Source of the DNA: Limnobaculum zhutongyuii
GTDB taxonomy: Bacteria; Pseudomonadota; Gammaproteobacteria; Enterobacterales; Enterobacteriaceae
Reading direction: 5' to 3'
Length of the DNA stretch: 64,000 nucleotides
NCBI RefSeq assembly: GCF_004295645.1
Contig: NZ_CP034752.1
Location: 1,798,001-1,862,000 of the forward strand
Position numbers and translations under genes: made by a program. Position 1 is the stretch's first letter, and every line of letters begins with the position of its first letter. Under the pieces are notes generated by a model. It did not search any database. It saw only the letters and a list, made by a program, of their open reading frames with translations, and was not told where the DNA came from. This document shows, piece by piece, positions 17,393-25,764 of this stretch.

Positions 17393-18001
17393 TCAGGAGA
17401 CAGGCTCCACTAAAAGCCGGGTTACGTGGTCAATAGCGCATTCCAGCGGTATCGAGCTACGTGAAATTTTTGCCTGCAAACTGGCACCAAGCCAAAGGGC
17501 GTACATCACCTGTGCCTGCATCCGGGCTTCGCCGGGAAAATCGAAACATTTCTCAGATCGTCCCTTTTCAAGCGCGTTGGCAAGGTGAGCGATAACCTGA
17601 ACGCTTCCGTTATCCAGTGCGTTACGCATATCTTCTGACAGGTCACAAACTTCAGCAGACAGTTTTACCACCAGACAATTGGGGGAACTGCCATTCTGAT
17701 TGAAATAGTCCAGACTCTGTTGATACCAGTTGACGATCAGTTCAAGCCAACTGGCATTTTCCTGACAAAAATGCTGCTGTAATCGCTGATTGTACAACGC
17801 ATAGTGGCGATCGAGCATAGCGACACCAAATGCCTCTTTTGACCGGAAATAGTGGTAAAAAGAGCCTTTAGGCACTTCTGCTTTCGCCAGCATTTCGCTT
17901 AATCCCATGCCGGTAAAGCCGCGACTCAGACAAAGTTGAGCCCCGGTAGCAAGGAGATGTTCACGCGTATCATGTTCTGGATGTCGATTCATAAAACTCA
18001 C
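17393..18001 (-). CDS. nemR: NemR, electrophile-sensing TetR-family repressor
   Basis: This TetR-family repressor has about 199-202 residues. It follows E. coli NemR closely: TREHLLATGAQLCLSRGFTGMGLSEML then VPKGSFYHYFRSKEAFGVAMLDRHY forms the DNA-binding domain, and CLVVKLSAEVCDLSEDMR contains the cysteine matching the reactive Cys106 of E. coli NemR, with a second Cys nearby. Modification of that thiol by bleach or electrophiles relieves repression of nemA. The start could be codon 1 (18001) or the Met at codon 4 (17992), which aligns with E. coli NemR. It is flanked by NemR boxes on both sides. The gloA gene of the E. coli operon is absent here. Confidence 0.93.
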   Translation of the reverse strand: MSFMNRHPEHDTREHLLATGAQLCLSRGFTGMGLSEMLAKAEVPKGSFYHYFRSKEAFGVAMLDRHYALYNQRLQQHFCQENASWLELIVNWYQQSLDYFNQNGSSPNCLVVKLSAEVCDLSEDMRNALDNGSVQVIAHLANALEKGRSEKCFDFPGEARMQAQVMYALWLGASLQAKISRSSIPLECAIDHVTRLLVEPVS

Positions 18002-18006
18002 TATAA

Positions 18007-18022
18007 TAGACCGGTCGGTCTA
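18007..18022. promoter_or_regulatory. NemR operator upstream of nemR
   Basis: TAGACCGGTCGGTCTA has perfect TAGACC / GGTCTA half-sites around GGTC and ends immediately upstream of the nemR start region. It matches the known TAGACC-N4-GGTCTA NemR box, so autoregulation is expected. Confidence 0.8.
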
Positions 18023-18043
18023 ATGCAATCCTGATTTACGTTT

Positions 18044-18625
18044 TTAAACAAATTGGGTCTTAATCTGGCGACCATCGGTGAGGAAATTTCCTCCTCCCAG
18101 ATGGTGTAGGGTATGCAAATCTGCATTGTTTTCATTAAGATTCCAGTGACCATTAATAAAAACGCGCTGGTCGGCAGCGGCCGAAACCACCTCACCAAAA
18201 AAAGTATCATACTTTTCCTGAGCGCCAGACTCGGTTAAAAGCCGACACTCCATCCAGGCAGCACAGCCAGATTCAATTACCGGAAGGCCGATAGATGGGC
18301 CTTGATGAGCAATAATTGAGAAACGGTTAAATTTATCTTCATCGCGACCCGATACGCTACCCACGGCGTAAGTCAGATTGACCATCGAGACAGTAGGAAT
18401 ACAAATACCAAAAGATCCGGTTTTCTCAATCAGTTCACGGGTCCAGGCACTTTTATCCACCACAATAGCGACTCTTGGTGGTTCAAATTCCACCGGCATC
18501 GACCAGGCGGCAGCCATCACATTACGATGACCATTTTCCGGATCGTAGCTGGTAATGAGTACCGTTGGTCCGTGGTTAAGTAAGCGGCTGGCATGTTTTA
18601 GTTCTATTGGCAGGAAATGGCTCAT
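18044..18625 (-). CDS. Flavin reductase-like (FMN-binding split-barrel) protein
   Basis: This 193-residue protein has the split-barrel flavin-binding fold of flavin reductases and flavoredoxin. Typical segments are GPTVLITSYDPENGHRNVM, AAWSMPVEFEPPRVAIVV, TRELIEKTGSFGICIP and GRDEDKFNRF. Such proteins reduce or carry FMN, or transfer electrons to partner oxygenases. Its start faces a divergent TetR gene across a 186-bp gap holding two near-identical palindromes, so TetR control is likely. Downstream are nemR and nemA (42-bp gap to nemR), consistent with a shared flavin-based detoxification theme. The substrate is unknown. Confidence 0.82.
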   Translation of the reverse strand: MSHFLPIELKHASRLLNHGPTVLITSYDPENGHRNVMAAAWSMPVEFEPPRVAIVVDKSAWTRELIEKTGSFGICIPTVSMVNLTYAVGSVSGRDEDKFNRFSIIAHQGPSIGLPVIESGCAAWMECRLLTESGAQEKYDTFFGEVVSAAADQRVFINGHWNLNENNADLHTLHHLGGGNFLTDGRQIKTQFV

Positions 18626-18734
18626 CAGGCGATCCTTTCATTACAGTTGCATTGCTATTCAACATAGGAAGAAAACATAAACTAATCAATTTAATAAACA
18701 AGTGAATGTTAAATACCAATGGTTGAAGAAACTC

Positions 18735-18752
18735 AGTAAACGATCATTCACT
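18735..18752. promoter_or_regulatory. TetR-type operator, copy 1
   Basis: AGTAAACGATCATTCACT is an 18-bp near-palindrome centred on GATC. It differs from the reverse complement of copy 2 (18784-18801) at one base. A further half-site, GATCGTTTA, lies at 18770-18778. It sits in the divergent gap between the flavin reductase and TetR genes. Confidence 0.7.
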
Positions 18753-18783
18753 ATTGTTTTAAGATTCAGGATCGTTTAAGTTT

Positions 18784-18801
18784 AGTAAATGATCGTTTAC
18801 T
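18784..18801. promoter_or_regulatory. TetR-type operator, copy 2
   Basis: AGTAAATGATCGTTTACT is an 18-bp near-perfect palindrome ending 10 bp before the TetR ATG. Together with copy 1, 32 bp upstream, it gives a two-site operator probably controlling both divergent genes. Confidence 0.75.
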
Positions 18802-18811
18802 GAGAATAACT

Positions 18812-19405
18812 ATGACAACCACCCGCAAGCAAAAGAAAGTCGCTACACAGATTCAACTTCTTGAGTCAGCGGCTAAATGTTTTTCTGAAAAGGGGTTTCG
18901 GGGCACAGGGATGGCCGAGTTGGCCAACTCGGTAGGGATGAGTACCGGTAACCTTTATCGTTACTTTCCAGATAAAGAGGCTTTTATTACGACACTGGTA
19001 GAAGATGAAATGTCGGGTGCCATTACCAAAATGAATGATCTCGATGATTCTGAATCTCCATTGAGAAATATTCTTGGCGTGATTAGTAGCTGCATTTTTG
19101 ACCCGGGTTATCCGATGGATCATCGATTATGGATCGAGATCCTGGCTGAAACTGCAAGAAACGAACGGTTAAGAACCGTATTTAAAGCCAACGACAGTCG
19201 GATGCGAACCGCGTTTAAACATCTGTTACAACAGGCCATGAAGAAAGGATTAATAGCCGATGATATCGACCCTGATGGCACCTCCATTTGGCTCTACGCC
19301 TTAGTCGATGGAATGATAGCCCGTACGGCAATCGATCCTGATTTCGATTTTTCTGTTCATATCGATTTATTCAACAAATTAGTGACTAAAGCGTTAAGTA
19401 AATAA
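18812..19405 (+). CDS. TetR-family regulator
   Basis: This is a 197-residue TetR/AcrR regulator. The helix-turn-helix lies in residues about 10-58 (FSEKGFRGTGMAELANSVGMSTGNLYRYFPDKEAFI). The remaining helical domain is the ligand-binding and dimerisation part, with no diagnostic cysteine. It probably represses itself and the divergent flavin reductase gene through the two operators in front of it. The arginase-family gene starts only 25 bp downstream on the same strand and may be co-transcribed. The ligand is unknown. Confidence 0.87.
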   Translation: MTTTRKQKKVATQIQLLESAAKCFSEKGFRGTGMAELANSVGMSTGNLYRYFPDKEAFITTLVEDEMSGAITKMNDLDDSESPLRNILGVISSCIFDPGYPMDHRLWIEILAETARNERLRTVFKANDSRMRTAFKHLLQQAMKKGLIADDIDPDGTSIWLYALVDGMIARTAIDPDFDFSVHIDLFNKLVTKALSK

Positions 19406-19430
19406 CGTCTTTATCTCAGGAGATTTTGCC

Positions 19431-20309
19431 ATGTCAGATACCACACTTCGCCTGCTGATGCCTCAGTGGCAGGGCGGGAATAATGCGGTTTACCACTTTG
19501 GAGCACAACTACTTGCCTGGCTGGCACCAGAACATCATGGAATAACGGAAAGCGTTCCGGTATCGCCGCCGGAGAACGTGTTGCACGATGATTCACTGGT
19601 TATTGAAAATGGTCTGGTTGCGCGCAAGGCACTACTTGAACAGATAGATTCGGCAAAACAGATTATTCAGCGTCATCAGCCAAAACGGATTGTGACGCTG
19701 GGGGGCGATTGTCTGGTGAGTCTGGCGCCATTTGCCTATTTAAATCAGCTTTATGATGGTGATGTGGCAGTGTTATGGATTGATGCTCATCCGGATCTTA
19801 ATATTCCACAGCATTTTTCTCATGGTCATGCCATGGTTTTAGGTAATTTGTTAGGGGAAGGCGATGCCGATTTTGTGGGAAAAGTGGCGTTACCATTTCA
19901 GGCTAACCGGGTACTTTATGCGGGGTTCTCCGGTGGCGAACCTTATGAGATGGAAGTGATGAAGCGTCTGCAATTACCTTTAATATCGGCAGAAGAGTTG
20001 GTTCAAAGCACCGATGGCCTGCTTGACTGGTTTAAAAACACCGGCGCTAAGCATTTGGTTGTCCATTTAGATTTAGATGCGCTCGATCCTCATTGGTTTA
20101 GATCGTTGCTTTTTGCCCGTCCGGTTCCTGAAGGTGAAACTGCGCTTCCCGGAATCCCTCATGGCAAATTACGTCTGGAAACTCTGGTTAACATGCTGGA
20201 AGATGTGGCTAACATATCAAATGTAGTAGGTATCACCATCGCAGAACATACGCCGTGGGATGCAATAGCATTAAAACATATGCTGGCAAGATTACCGCTT
20301 ATGCGGTGA
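19431..20309 (+). CDS. Arginase/agmatinase-family (ureohydrolase) protein
   Basis: This 292-residue ureohydrolase-fold protein carries the binuclear Mn2+ motifs, with one notable change. The first motif reads GGDC (residues 91-94) where characterised enzymes have GGDH. The others are present: DAHPD (118-122), SHGHAM (130-135), DLDALD (214-219) and a late Glu (E272). Arginase relatives hydrolyse guanidino compounds to urea. The His-to-Cys change at a metal ligand suggests altered metal or substrate use, or a divergent subgroup. A CTCAGGAG site precedes the ATG. It may be in one unit with the upstream TetR gene and the small gene downstream. Confidence 0.82.
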   Translation: MSDTTLRLLMPQWQGGNNAVYHFGAQLLAWLAPEHHGITESVPVSPPENVLHDDSLVIENGLVARKALLEQIDSAKQIIQRHQPKRIVTLGGDCLVSLAPFAYLNQLYDGDVAVLWIDAHPDLNIPQHFSHGHAMVLGNLLGEGDADFVGKVALPFQANRVLYAGFSGGEPYEMEVMKRLQLPLISAEELVQSTDGLLDWFKNTGAKHLVVHLDLDALDPHWFRSLLFARPVPEGETALPGIPHGKLRLETLVNMLEDVANISNVVGITIAEHTPWDAIALKHMLARLPLMR

Positions 20310-20336
20310 TTGTTTATACCAAATGGAGATAATCAA

Positions 20337-20789
20337 TTGATTTCACTGACAAGTGTTGATGGTTGCACTGAATTAGATCTTGATATTGCGGGTTATCAAT
20401 TCCCAGAGAGATCAGATAACTGGTGCTTGTTAAGGGTGTCAGTTAAACAAGGCGCGGAACATTTTGATAAAATTGATCCTGCGTTAGAAACGGGCGATCT
20501 TAATCGCCTTTATCATTGGTTTAGCGCGCTGGCAGAAAACCGATTACCGGAATATGCGAATTTATCTTTTACCGAGCCTTGTCTGGAACTGGCTTTCCTT
20601 TCTTACAAGAATAATGTAGTCAGAATAGCGATTACCCTTAACTGTGAATTAAAGCCACACTTTCCACTGAAGAATCCATTTGGGGAAAAAGAGCATTGGA
20701 ATCTGGTTTTTGCTTTACAAAAAGAGGATTTCAGCCAAATTTTAAGCTCACTGAAGCAGTGGATTGATAACTACCCATCAAGACGATAG
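20337..20789 (+). CDS. WapI-like small protein (possible immunity protein)
   Basis: This acidic protein has about 150 residues. The open frame extends to 20310, directly after the arginase stop, but the TTG at 20337 is seven bases after GGAGA and gives a natural N terminus, so it is my preferred start. The pattern IAGYQFPERSDNWCLLRVSV, a DPALETGDLNRLYHWF segment and LSFTEPCLEL resembles WapI-type immunity proteins that neutralise contact-dependent toxins. No toxin gene is adjacent, so it would be an orphan. The assignment rests on remembered pattern and is moderate at best. Other members of this fold have unknown roles. Confidence 0.5.
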   Translation: MISLTSVDGCTELDLDIAGYQFPERSDNWCLLRVSVKQGAEHFDKIDPALETGDLNRLYHWFSALAENRLPEYANLSFTEPCLELAFLSYKNNVVRIAITLNCELKPHFPLKNPFGEKEHWNLVFALQKEDFSQILSSLKQWIDNYPSRR

Positions 20790-20832
20790 TTTTTATAAAA
20801 CCCGCTGTTTCGCAACGATTACCATTAATCAG

Positions 20833-21702
20833 TTATCTCATCCGATCTCGCAAAAACTCAATAAAACGTTGGGTTTTGGCCGGTAACAGTCGGGTTTCTG
20901 TCAACGCATAGACGGGAACCGGCACTCCCTGCCACTGTGGCAATATTCGACACAGGTGACCCTCCGCCAGATCTTCGGTCACCACTTCCTGTGGCAACAG
21001 GACAATCCCTTGACCGAAGGCGGCAAGACGTCGGATCATTCCCACGTTATTCAGCATAAATCGGCCACTCACATTCACTTCAACTTTTTCTTCCGCCTCG
21101 AAATTATGTAGCGTCCAGACGCCATTTCGGGGGAAACCTAAACATTGGTGCTGAATAAGTTCCTGTGGGTGAGAAGGTGCGCCATGCTTTTCTAGATATG
21201 TTGGTGAAGCATAAAGATGAGCAGGCAGATTGGCTAATAGTCGGGCGATCAGGTTTGAATCTTTTTGTTCCCCAATGCGAATAGCCACATCAAAAGGTTC
21301 GGCTACCAGGTCAACTCTGCGAGGCGTTAGGTCAAATTCAAACCGAATATCCGGGTATTGTTCAGCAAATTCAATCAACAGCGGCACCATATAGTTAATG
21401 GCAAAATCTACTGGTAAAGAGGCGCGCAACAGGCCGCTGGGCTGTGCCAAAATATCACCTAACTCTTCATGCGCCAGCCTGGCTTCCTCTACAATGCGTC
21501 GACAGCGGTCATAATAAATTTGGCCCGCTTCCGTTAGTTCGATTTTTCGGGTTGTGCGGTGTAATAACCTCAATCCGATGGCTTTTTCTAATGCGCTGAT
21601 GCGCCGTGAAACCGTTGAGTTGGGTACGCCAGTGGCTTCCGACGCCCTGCGAAAACTCATGACTTTTACCACTTCAACAAACAGTTCCATATCATTTAGC
21701 AT
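20833..21702 (-). CDS. LysR-family regulator
   Basis: This 289-residue LysR-type regulator starts MLNDMELFVEVVKVMSFRRA, with the winged helix-turn-helix in residues about 1-60 (SFRRASEATGVPNSTVSRRISALEKAIG). The effector domain resembles the subgroup with LRASLPVDFAINYMVPLLIEF. It is divergent from an Old Yellow Enzyme and isochorismatase pair, so it probably regulates that pair in response to an electrophile or quinone. A dyad at 21717-21739 lies between them. It is convergent with the WapI-like gene. Confidence 0.87.
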   Translation of the reverse strand: MLNDMELFVEVVKVMSFRRASEATGVPNSTVSRRISALEKAIGLRLLHRTTRKIELTEAGQIYYDRCRRIVEEARLAHEELGDILAQPSGLLRASLPVDFAINYMVPLLIEFAEQYPDIRFEFDLTPRRVDLVAEPFDVAIRIGEQKDSNLIARLLANLPAHLYASPTYLEKHGAPSHPQELIQHQCLGFPRNGVWTLHNFEAEEKVEVNVSGRFMLNNVGMIRRLAAFGQGIVLLPQEVVTEDLAEGHLCRILPQWQGVPVPVYALTETRLLPAKTQRFIEFLRDRMR

Positions 21703-21716
21703 TTCAATTGTTCCAT

Positions 21717-21739
21717 AAATGGATTAATGATTTCCATTT
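21717..21739. promoter_or_regulatory. Dyad between LysR and Old Yellow Enzyme genes
   Basis: AAATGGA and TCCATTT form a perfect 7-bp inverted repeat with a 9-bp spacer, 14 bp upstream of the LysR start. Size and position fit a LysR recognition site; the assignment is inference. Confidence 0.4.
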
Positions 21740-21851
21740 TACCCTATTTATCCCATTTTGTTTTTAAACCATGATAGTCCCGAGCACACATTAACCTTCG
21801 GGTGGCACAGAGACGCTGTTGCCAATACCGACAATACGCAAGGAATTGATC

Positions 21852-22916
21852 ATGAATAAGTTATTTACTCCGGTTCAGGTTGGTGGTTATACCTTATCAA
21901 ACCGTTTGGTTATGGCTCCAATGACCCGAAGCAGAGCGCAATACGATGGCACTCCGGGCGAGTTGGCGGCGGAATATTATGCGCAACGCGCCACTGTTGG
22001 CCTCATTATTGCGGAAGGGACTCAACCCTCTGATGACGGACAAGGTTATTTGATGACACCGGGAATCTATACTGATGCACATGTTGCTGGCTGGCGCAAA
22101 ATAACCACCGCCGTACATAACCAGGGTGGGCATATCTTTATTCAATTGATGCATGCCGGACGTATGTCACACCCTGATAATACGCCTCACCATCGTCAGG
22201 GGGTTGCACCTTCGTCCATTGCGCCAGCAACGCTAATGTTTACCGTTAAAGGCATGCAGGATATTCCGGAACCCAGGGCATTGAGTACTGAAGAGGTACG
22301 CCAGACCATGGCCGATTTTCGTTTTGCGGCACGCCGTGCCATTGAAGCCGGGGCAGATGGCGTAGAGATTCATGGTGCCAATGCCTATCTGATCCAACAG
22401 TTTTTAGCGCCAAGCGCCAATACCCGCACTGATGAATATGGCGGTTCAATAGAGAATCGGGCTCGCTTTGCATTAGAAGTAGCCGCTGCGGTAGCGGAAG
22501 AGATTGGTGCTGACAGAACGGCTATCCGTCTATCTCCAGGCATCACGATATGGGGTATTGATGAAGGTGAAGAAGGACCTGCGCTTTATCGTTATCTGGT
22601 TGCTGAGTTGAATAAATTAGGTCTGGCCTATCTGCATATTATGGAGCAGGGCAATGAACCCTTGCTGAAAGAGATACGTGAACGCTGGGCGCAAACTCTT
22701 ATTGTTAATCGCCCCGGACAGCCCCGGGAGAAAATGGGTAGCGATGTGCAATCCGGTCTGGCGGAACTGGAGGCTTATGGTCAGATGGTATTGGCCAATC
22801 CGGATTTTGTTGAACGGTTAAAGTCGAACGCACCGATGAATGAAGCGGATCGTAATACCTTTTTTGGTGGTAGCGCACAGGGATATACCGATTATCCTGT
22901 ACTGAACGCAATCTAA
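21852..22916 (+). CDS. Old Yellow Enzyme-type alkene reductase
   Basis: This is an OYE-family flavoprotein of about 354 residues. The open frame begins at 21819, but the ATG at 21852 has AAGGAATTG upstream and yields MNKLFTPVQVGGYTLSNRLV, the canonical OYE start. Key features are MAPMTRSRA (FMN site), the His/Asn pair in EIHGANAYLIQQFLAP, TRTDEYGGSIENR and GYTDYPVL. It is paralogous to NemA at 16241 but uses His-Asn rather than His-His at the substrate site. It is followed 19 bp later by an isochorismatase-fold hydrolase gene and is divergent from a LysR gene. It should reduce alpha,beta-unsaturated carbonyls; the natural substrate is unknown. Confidence 0.9.
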   Translation: MNKLFTPVQVGGYTLSNRLVMAPMTRSRAQYDGTPGELAAEYYAQRATVGLIIAEGTQPSDDGQGYLMTPGIYTDAHVAGWRKITTAVHNQGGHIFIQLMHAGRMSHPDNTPHHRQGVAPSSIAPATLMFTVKGMQDIPEPRALSTEEVRQTMADFRFAARRAIEAGADGVEIHGANAYLIQQFLAPSANTRTDEYGGSIENRARFALEVAAAVAEEIGADRTAIRLSPGITIWGIDEGEEGPALYRYLVAELNKLGLAYLHIMEQGNEPLLKEIRERWAQTLIVNRPGQPREKMGSDVQSGLAELEAYGQMVLANPDFVERLKSNAPMNEADRNTFFGGSAQGYTDYPVLNAI

Positions 22917-22935
22917 AAGCATTCGGGAGACAATC

Positions 22936-23520
22936 ATGAGTTATCAAAATTTTAATGCCGATAATGCCGTTTTATTGCTGATCGACCATCAAATTGGCAC
23001 CATGAGCTGGGCAAAATCTTCACCATTTGAAGAGGTGAAACGTAACGCTTTGATGCTGGCTAAGTCCGCCAATATTTTGAAGTTGCCCGTGGTATTAACT
23101 TCCAGTATGGAAGAGCAGGCTCAGGGGCCATTATTGCGTGAGCTGGAAGCCATTTTACCCCAAGCGTTTGCAACCCGGATAAAACGTCAGGGGATGGTTA
23201 ATGCTATGGATGATGAGAATTTTGCGGCGGCGGTAAAAGCCAGCGGTCGTAAAAAGATGATTATTGCGGGCGTAACCAATGACGTATGTACAGTTTATCC
23301 TGCATTGAGCTTAGTCAGAGACGGTTTTGACGTTCAGGTAGTTGCTGATGCGGGGGCTTCACCAACCCGAATGGCAGATGATATTGCGCTGCGACGCATG
23401 GAGAAGAATGGCGTCACGTTAACGACGACCAATCAGTTGATTGCTGAACTGGCAGGCAGTTGGGCTACCCCGCAAGGCGGTCAACTAGTGCAGGTTCTTA
23501 TGGAATCCCTGACTGCATAA
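22936..23520 (+). CDS. Isochorismatase-family cysteine hydrolase (YcaC-like)
   Basis: This 194-residue protein has the isochorismatase-like fold. The catalytic triad is visible: Asp17 in LLLIDHQIG, Lys83 in ATRIKRQG, and Cys118 in GVTNDVCTV preceded by the family cis-peptide region. It most resembles the YcaC subgroup, whose substrates remain uncertain. A GGGAGA site precedes the ATG. The 19-bp spacing to the OYE gene makes an operon likely, and a strong terminator follows at 23529. Confidence 0.88.
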   Translation: MSYQNFNADNAVLLLIDHQIGTMSWAKSSPFEEVKRNALMLAKSANILKLPVVLTSSMEEQAQGPLLRELEAILPQAFATRIKRQGMVNAMDDENFAAAVKASGRKKMIIAGVTNDVCTVYPALSLVRDGFDVQVVADAGASPTRMADDIALRRMEKNGVTLTTTNQLIAELAGSWATPQGGQLVQVLMESLTA

Positions 23521-23528
23521 TTGATATC

Positions 23529-23558
23529 AAGGCTCCCGGTATTAAGGGAGCCTTTTCT
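23529..23558 (+). terminator. Terminator between convergent genes
   Basis: AAGGCTCCC and GGGAGCCTT form a perfect 9-bp stem with an 8-nt loop followed by TTCT. It directly abuts the stop codon of the convergent MocR gene. Confidence 0.88.
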
Positions 23559-24985
23559 CATAACAGTCCAGATTCATCATTAATTACCTTATGTAGCGCA
23601 CAACAAATCTGTTCCGCTTTTTCTCTGTTATCAATATTGGTAAACCCCAGCAGTAATCCATTTTGCCTTTTCTCTGGCGCTGTTTCTATCGCATATCCAT
23701 CACTCAGTGCTTCAACGGCTAAGTGATGTTGTCTGGCGTTGATCGATATTTTTTTATCATTAAGAGAAGATGGCAGATGAGCAATAATATTCATACCTCC
23801 CTGATGACATTCAATTTTAGAGACCAATGGACAGTTTTTTTCCAGAGTATTGGCTAACAGCTCACGTCGTTTGGCATACAACTGCCGCATCTTTTTTAAA
23901 TGGCGAAAAAAGTGCCCATCGTTCATAAATTTAGCCACGGTCAATTGAGTTAATACCGGGCATAAACAGGGCTGGAATTTGAAATACTGACTGAAGGCTT
24001 CAATTTGGGACTCAGGAACGACGAAATAGGCCAGTCTGAGAGCCGGAAACAATACCTTACTGAATGATCCAACATAAAAAACGCGCTGCTGGGTATCCAG
24101 ACTTTTCAATGCAGGTAAAGGGTAGCCGGTATAGCGATACTCGCCGTCATAGTCATCTTCAATCAGCCAATGGCTATTTTGTGTGGCCCAGTCGATGAGC
24201 TTAATTCTGCGTTCCAGCGTTAACGTCACGCCTAACGGGCTCTGATGAGCAGGGGTTAATAAAACGGCTTTAGCAATATCAGGACTGAGAAACTCGGGAT
24301 TAAGACCGTTACTATCAACCTCTACAGGAATGGTTTGATAACCAAGATTTGACAGCAGGGTACGAGACTGAGGAAAACCAGGGTTTTCAAGGGCTATTTT
24401 ATCATTGGCAGATAGAATAACCGATGTAATTAAGCGAATAGCCGAGCTGTATCCTGCGGTAATAAAGATTTGGTTCTGATGACAATCAATACCGCGTGAG
24501 ATTCTTAAATAGCTGGCAATAGCCTCACGCAATGGCATCTCACCTTGCGGATCCGGGTAGGCCAACAGTGAGTTTCTGATGGTTCGACTAATATGGCCCA
24601 GCAGCCGGTTCCATTTAGCTAAAGGAAAAGCATCGACCGCAGGTACTCCCAGCTGAAAAGGCAGCAGGCGATCGCTGACCTTCAAATCCGAACTTAAATG
24701 ATGATGTTGTACGTTTTGCGCTGGCTGAATGGCTAATGGAATATTAGCGACAAAAGTACCGTGTTGCTGATTGGTCATCAGCAATCCTTCATCTGCCAGT
24801 ATGCCATAGGCTTTTTCCACCGTACCTCTGGCGATATTCAGTTGATTTGCCAGATTTCTGGTTGATGGAATTCGCTGGCCGGATTTTAGCTGCCCATCAA
24901 AAATCGCCTGTTTTATATGCCAGCATAGCTGCTGATAAACAGGCAATTGGGTAGAGAAGTTGATGTCAGTTAAAAAACGATTCAT
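23558..24985 (-). CDS. MocR-family (GntR-aminotransferase fusion) regulator
   Basis: This 475-residue regulator joins an N-terminal GntR winged helix (residues about 12-80, QRIPSTRNLANQLNIARGTVEKAY) to a fold type I aminotransferase-like domain. PLP-domain landmarks are WLIEDDYDGEYRY and the PLP lysine in VGSFSKVLFPALRLAY. MocR proteins use PLP or an amino-acid adduct as a signal. It is divergent from an AhpD-like gene with an 89-bp gap containing ATATGGCC and GGGCATAT half-sites, so that gene is the likely target. It lacks a neighbouring pdxST, so PdxR function is not indicated. Confidence 0.9.
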   Translation of the reverse strand: MNRFLTDINFSTQLPVYQQLCWHIKQAIFDGQLKSGQRIPSTRNLANQLNIARGTVEKAYGILADEGLLMTNQQHGTFVANIPLAIQPAQNVQHHHLSSDLKVSDRLLPFQLGVPAVDAFPLAKWNRLLGHISRTIRNSLLAYPDPQGEMPLREAIASYLRISRGIDCHQNQIFITAGYSSAIRLITSVILSANDKIALENPGFPQSRTLLSNLGYQTIPVEVDSNGLNPEFLSPDIAKAVLLTPAHQSPLGVTLTLERRIKLIDWATQNSHWLIEDDYDGEYRYTGYPLPALKSLDTQQRVFYVGSFSKVLFPALRLAYFVVPESQIEAFSQYFKFQPCLCPVLTQLTVAKFMNDGHFFRHLKKMRQLYAKRRELLANTLEKNCPLVSKIECHQGGMNIIAHLPSSLNDKKISINARQHHLAVEALSDGYAIETAPEKRQNGLLLGFTNIDNREKAEQICCALHKVINDESGLL

Positions 24986-25074
24986 ATGGCCTATAAAAAA
25001 AGTTAATTTATGGCTCTTTATTGTAGGGCATATTTAGACAAAACTAGTCATCAAATATCACCATGGAGAACATT

Positions 25075-25506
25075 ATGTCTCAGTTACGTCTTTCTTATCC
25101 TAAACTTTCCCCTCAGGCATATCAGGGTCTGATTGCCTGTAAACAAGCGCTGCATAGCAGTTCAGTGGGTCCTGAACTGATTGCGTTGCTCGATTTACGC
25201 ATTTCTCAAATTAATGGCTGCGCTTTTTGCTTGAAAATGCATACCGATGAACTGCGTAAACTGAATGTCTCTAACGATAAAATCGACACGCTGGCAGGAT
25301 GGCAAATATCGTCAGCCTTTAATGAAAAAGAGAAGGTTGCGTTGCAATGGGCTGAAGGTTTAACTCATATCTCGGTTGAAAACAGTTCTGATGAACTTTA
25401 TCAACGGTTACAGCAGCATTTCACCGATAATGAAATATCTGATTTAACGTTAGCAATTGGTTTAATGAATGCGTTTAATCGTATTGCCATTAGCTTACGC
25501 CAGTAA
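25075..25506 (+). CDS. AhpD/carboxymuconolactone decarboxylase-like protein
   Basis: This all-helical protein of about 143 residues has the CxxC-x3-H redox motif in GCAFCLKMHTDE, typical of AhpD-like alkylhydroperoxidases. An in-frame ATG lies at 25063, but the ATG at 25075 follows GGAGA at the right distance and gives MSQLRLSYPKLSPQAYQGL, the usual family start. The family reduces peroxides using lipoyl or thiol partners. It is likely controlled by the divergent MocR regulator. It fits the wider peroxide and electrophile stress theme of the 16-26 kb region. Confidence 0.85.
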   Translation: MSQLRLSYPKLSPQAYQGLIACKQALHSSSVGPELIALLDLRISQINGCAFCLKMHTDELRKLNVSNDKIDTLAGWQISSAFNEKEKVALQWAEGLTHISVENSSDELYQRLQQHFTDNEISDLTLAIGLMNAFNRIAISLRQ

Positions 25507-25764
25507 GATTAAGCACTTTGTATTAAGTTGATTATTTATATTTCACTTTAAATAGAGATTAACCAACATTGTTAATTTCAGGCCCCGTCGATGTCATGCA
25601 TATTGATGGGGCAGTGCTTTACTATCTCCATATTTTATAAAGAAATGTATATTTTTGTCAGATGACAAAATTGTCATTTATCGGTCATGCTCAGGTCAGA
25701 TATCCCCCCGTAGAATACATCCCGAAAGCAGTACTTTTTCTAATATTTTACGAGGTGTAATTAA

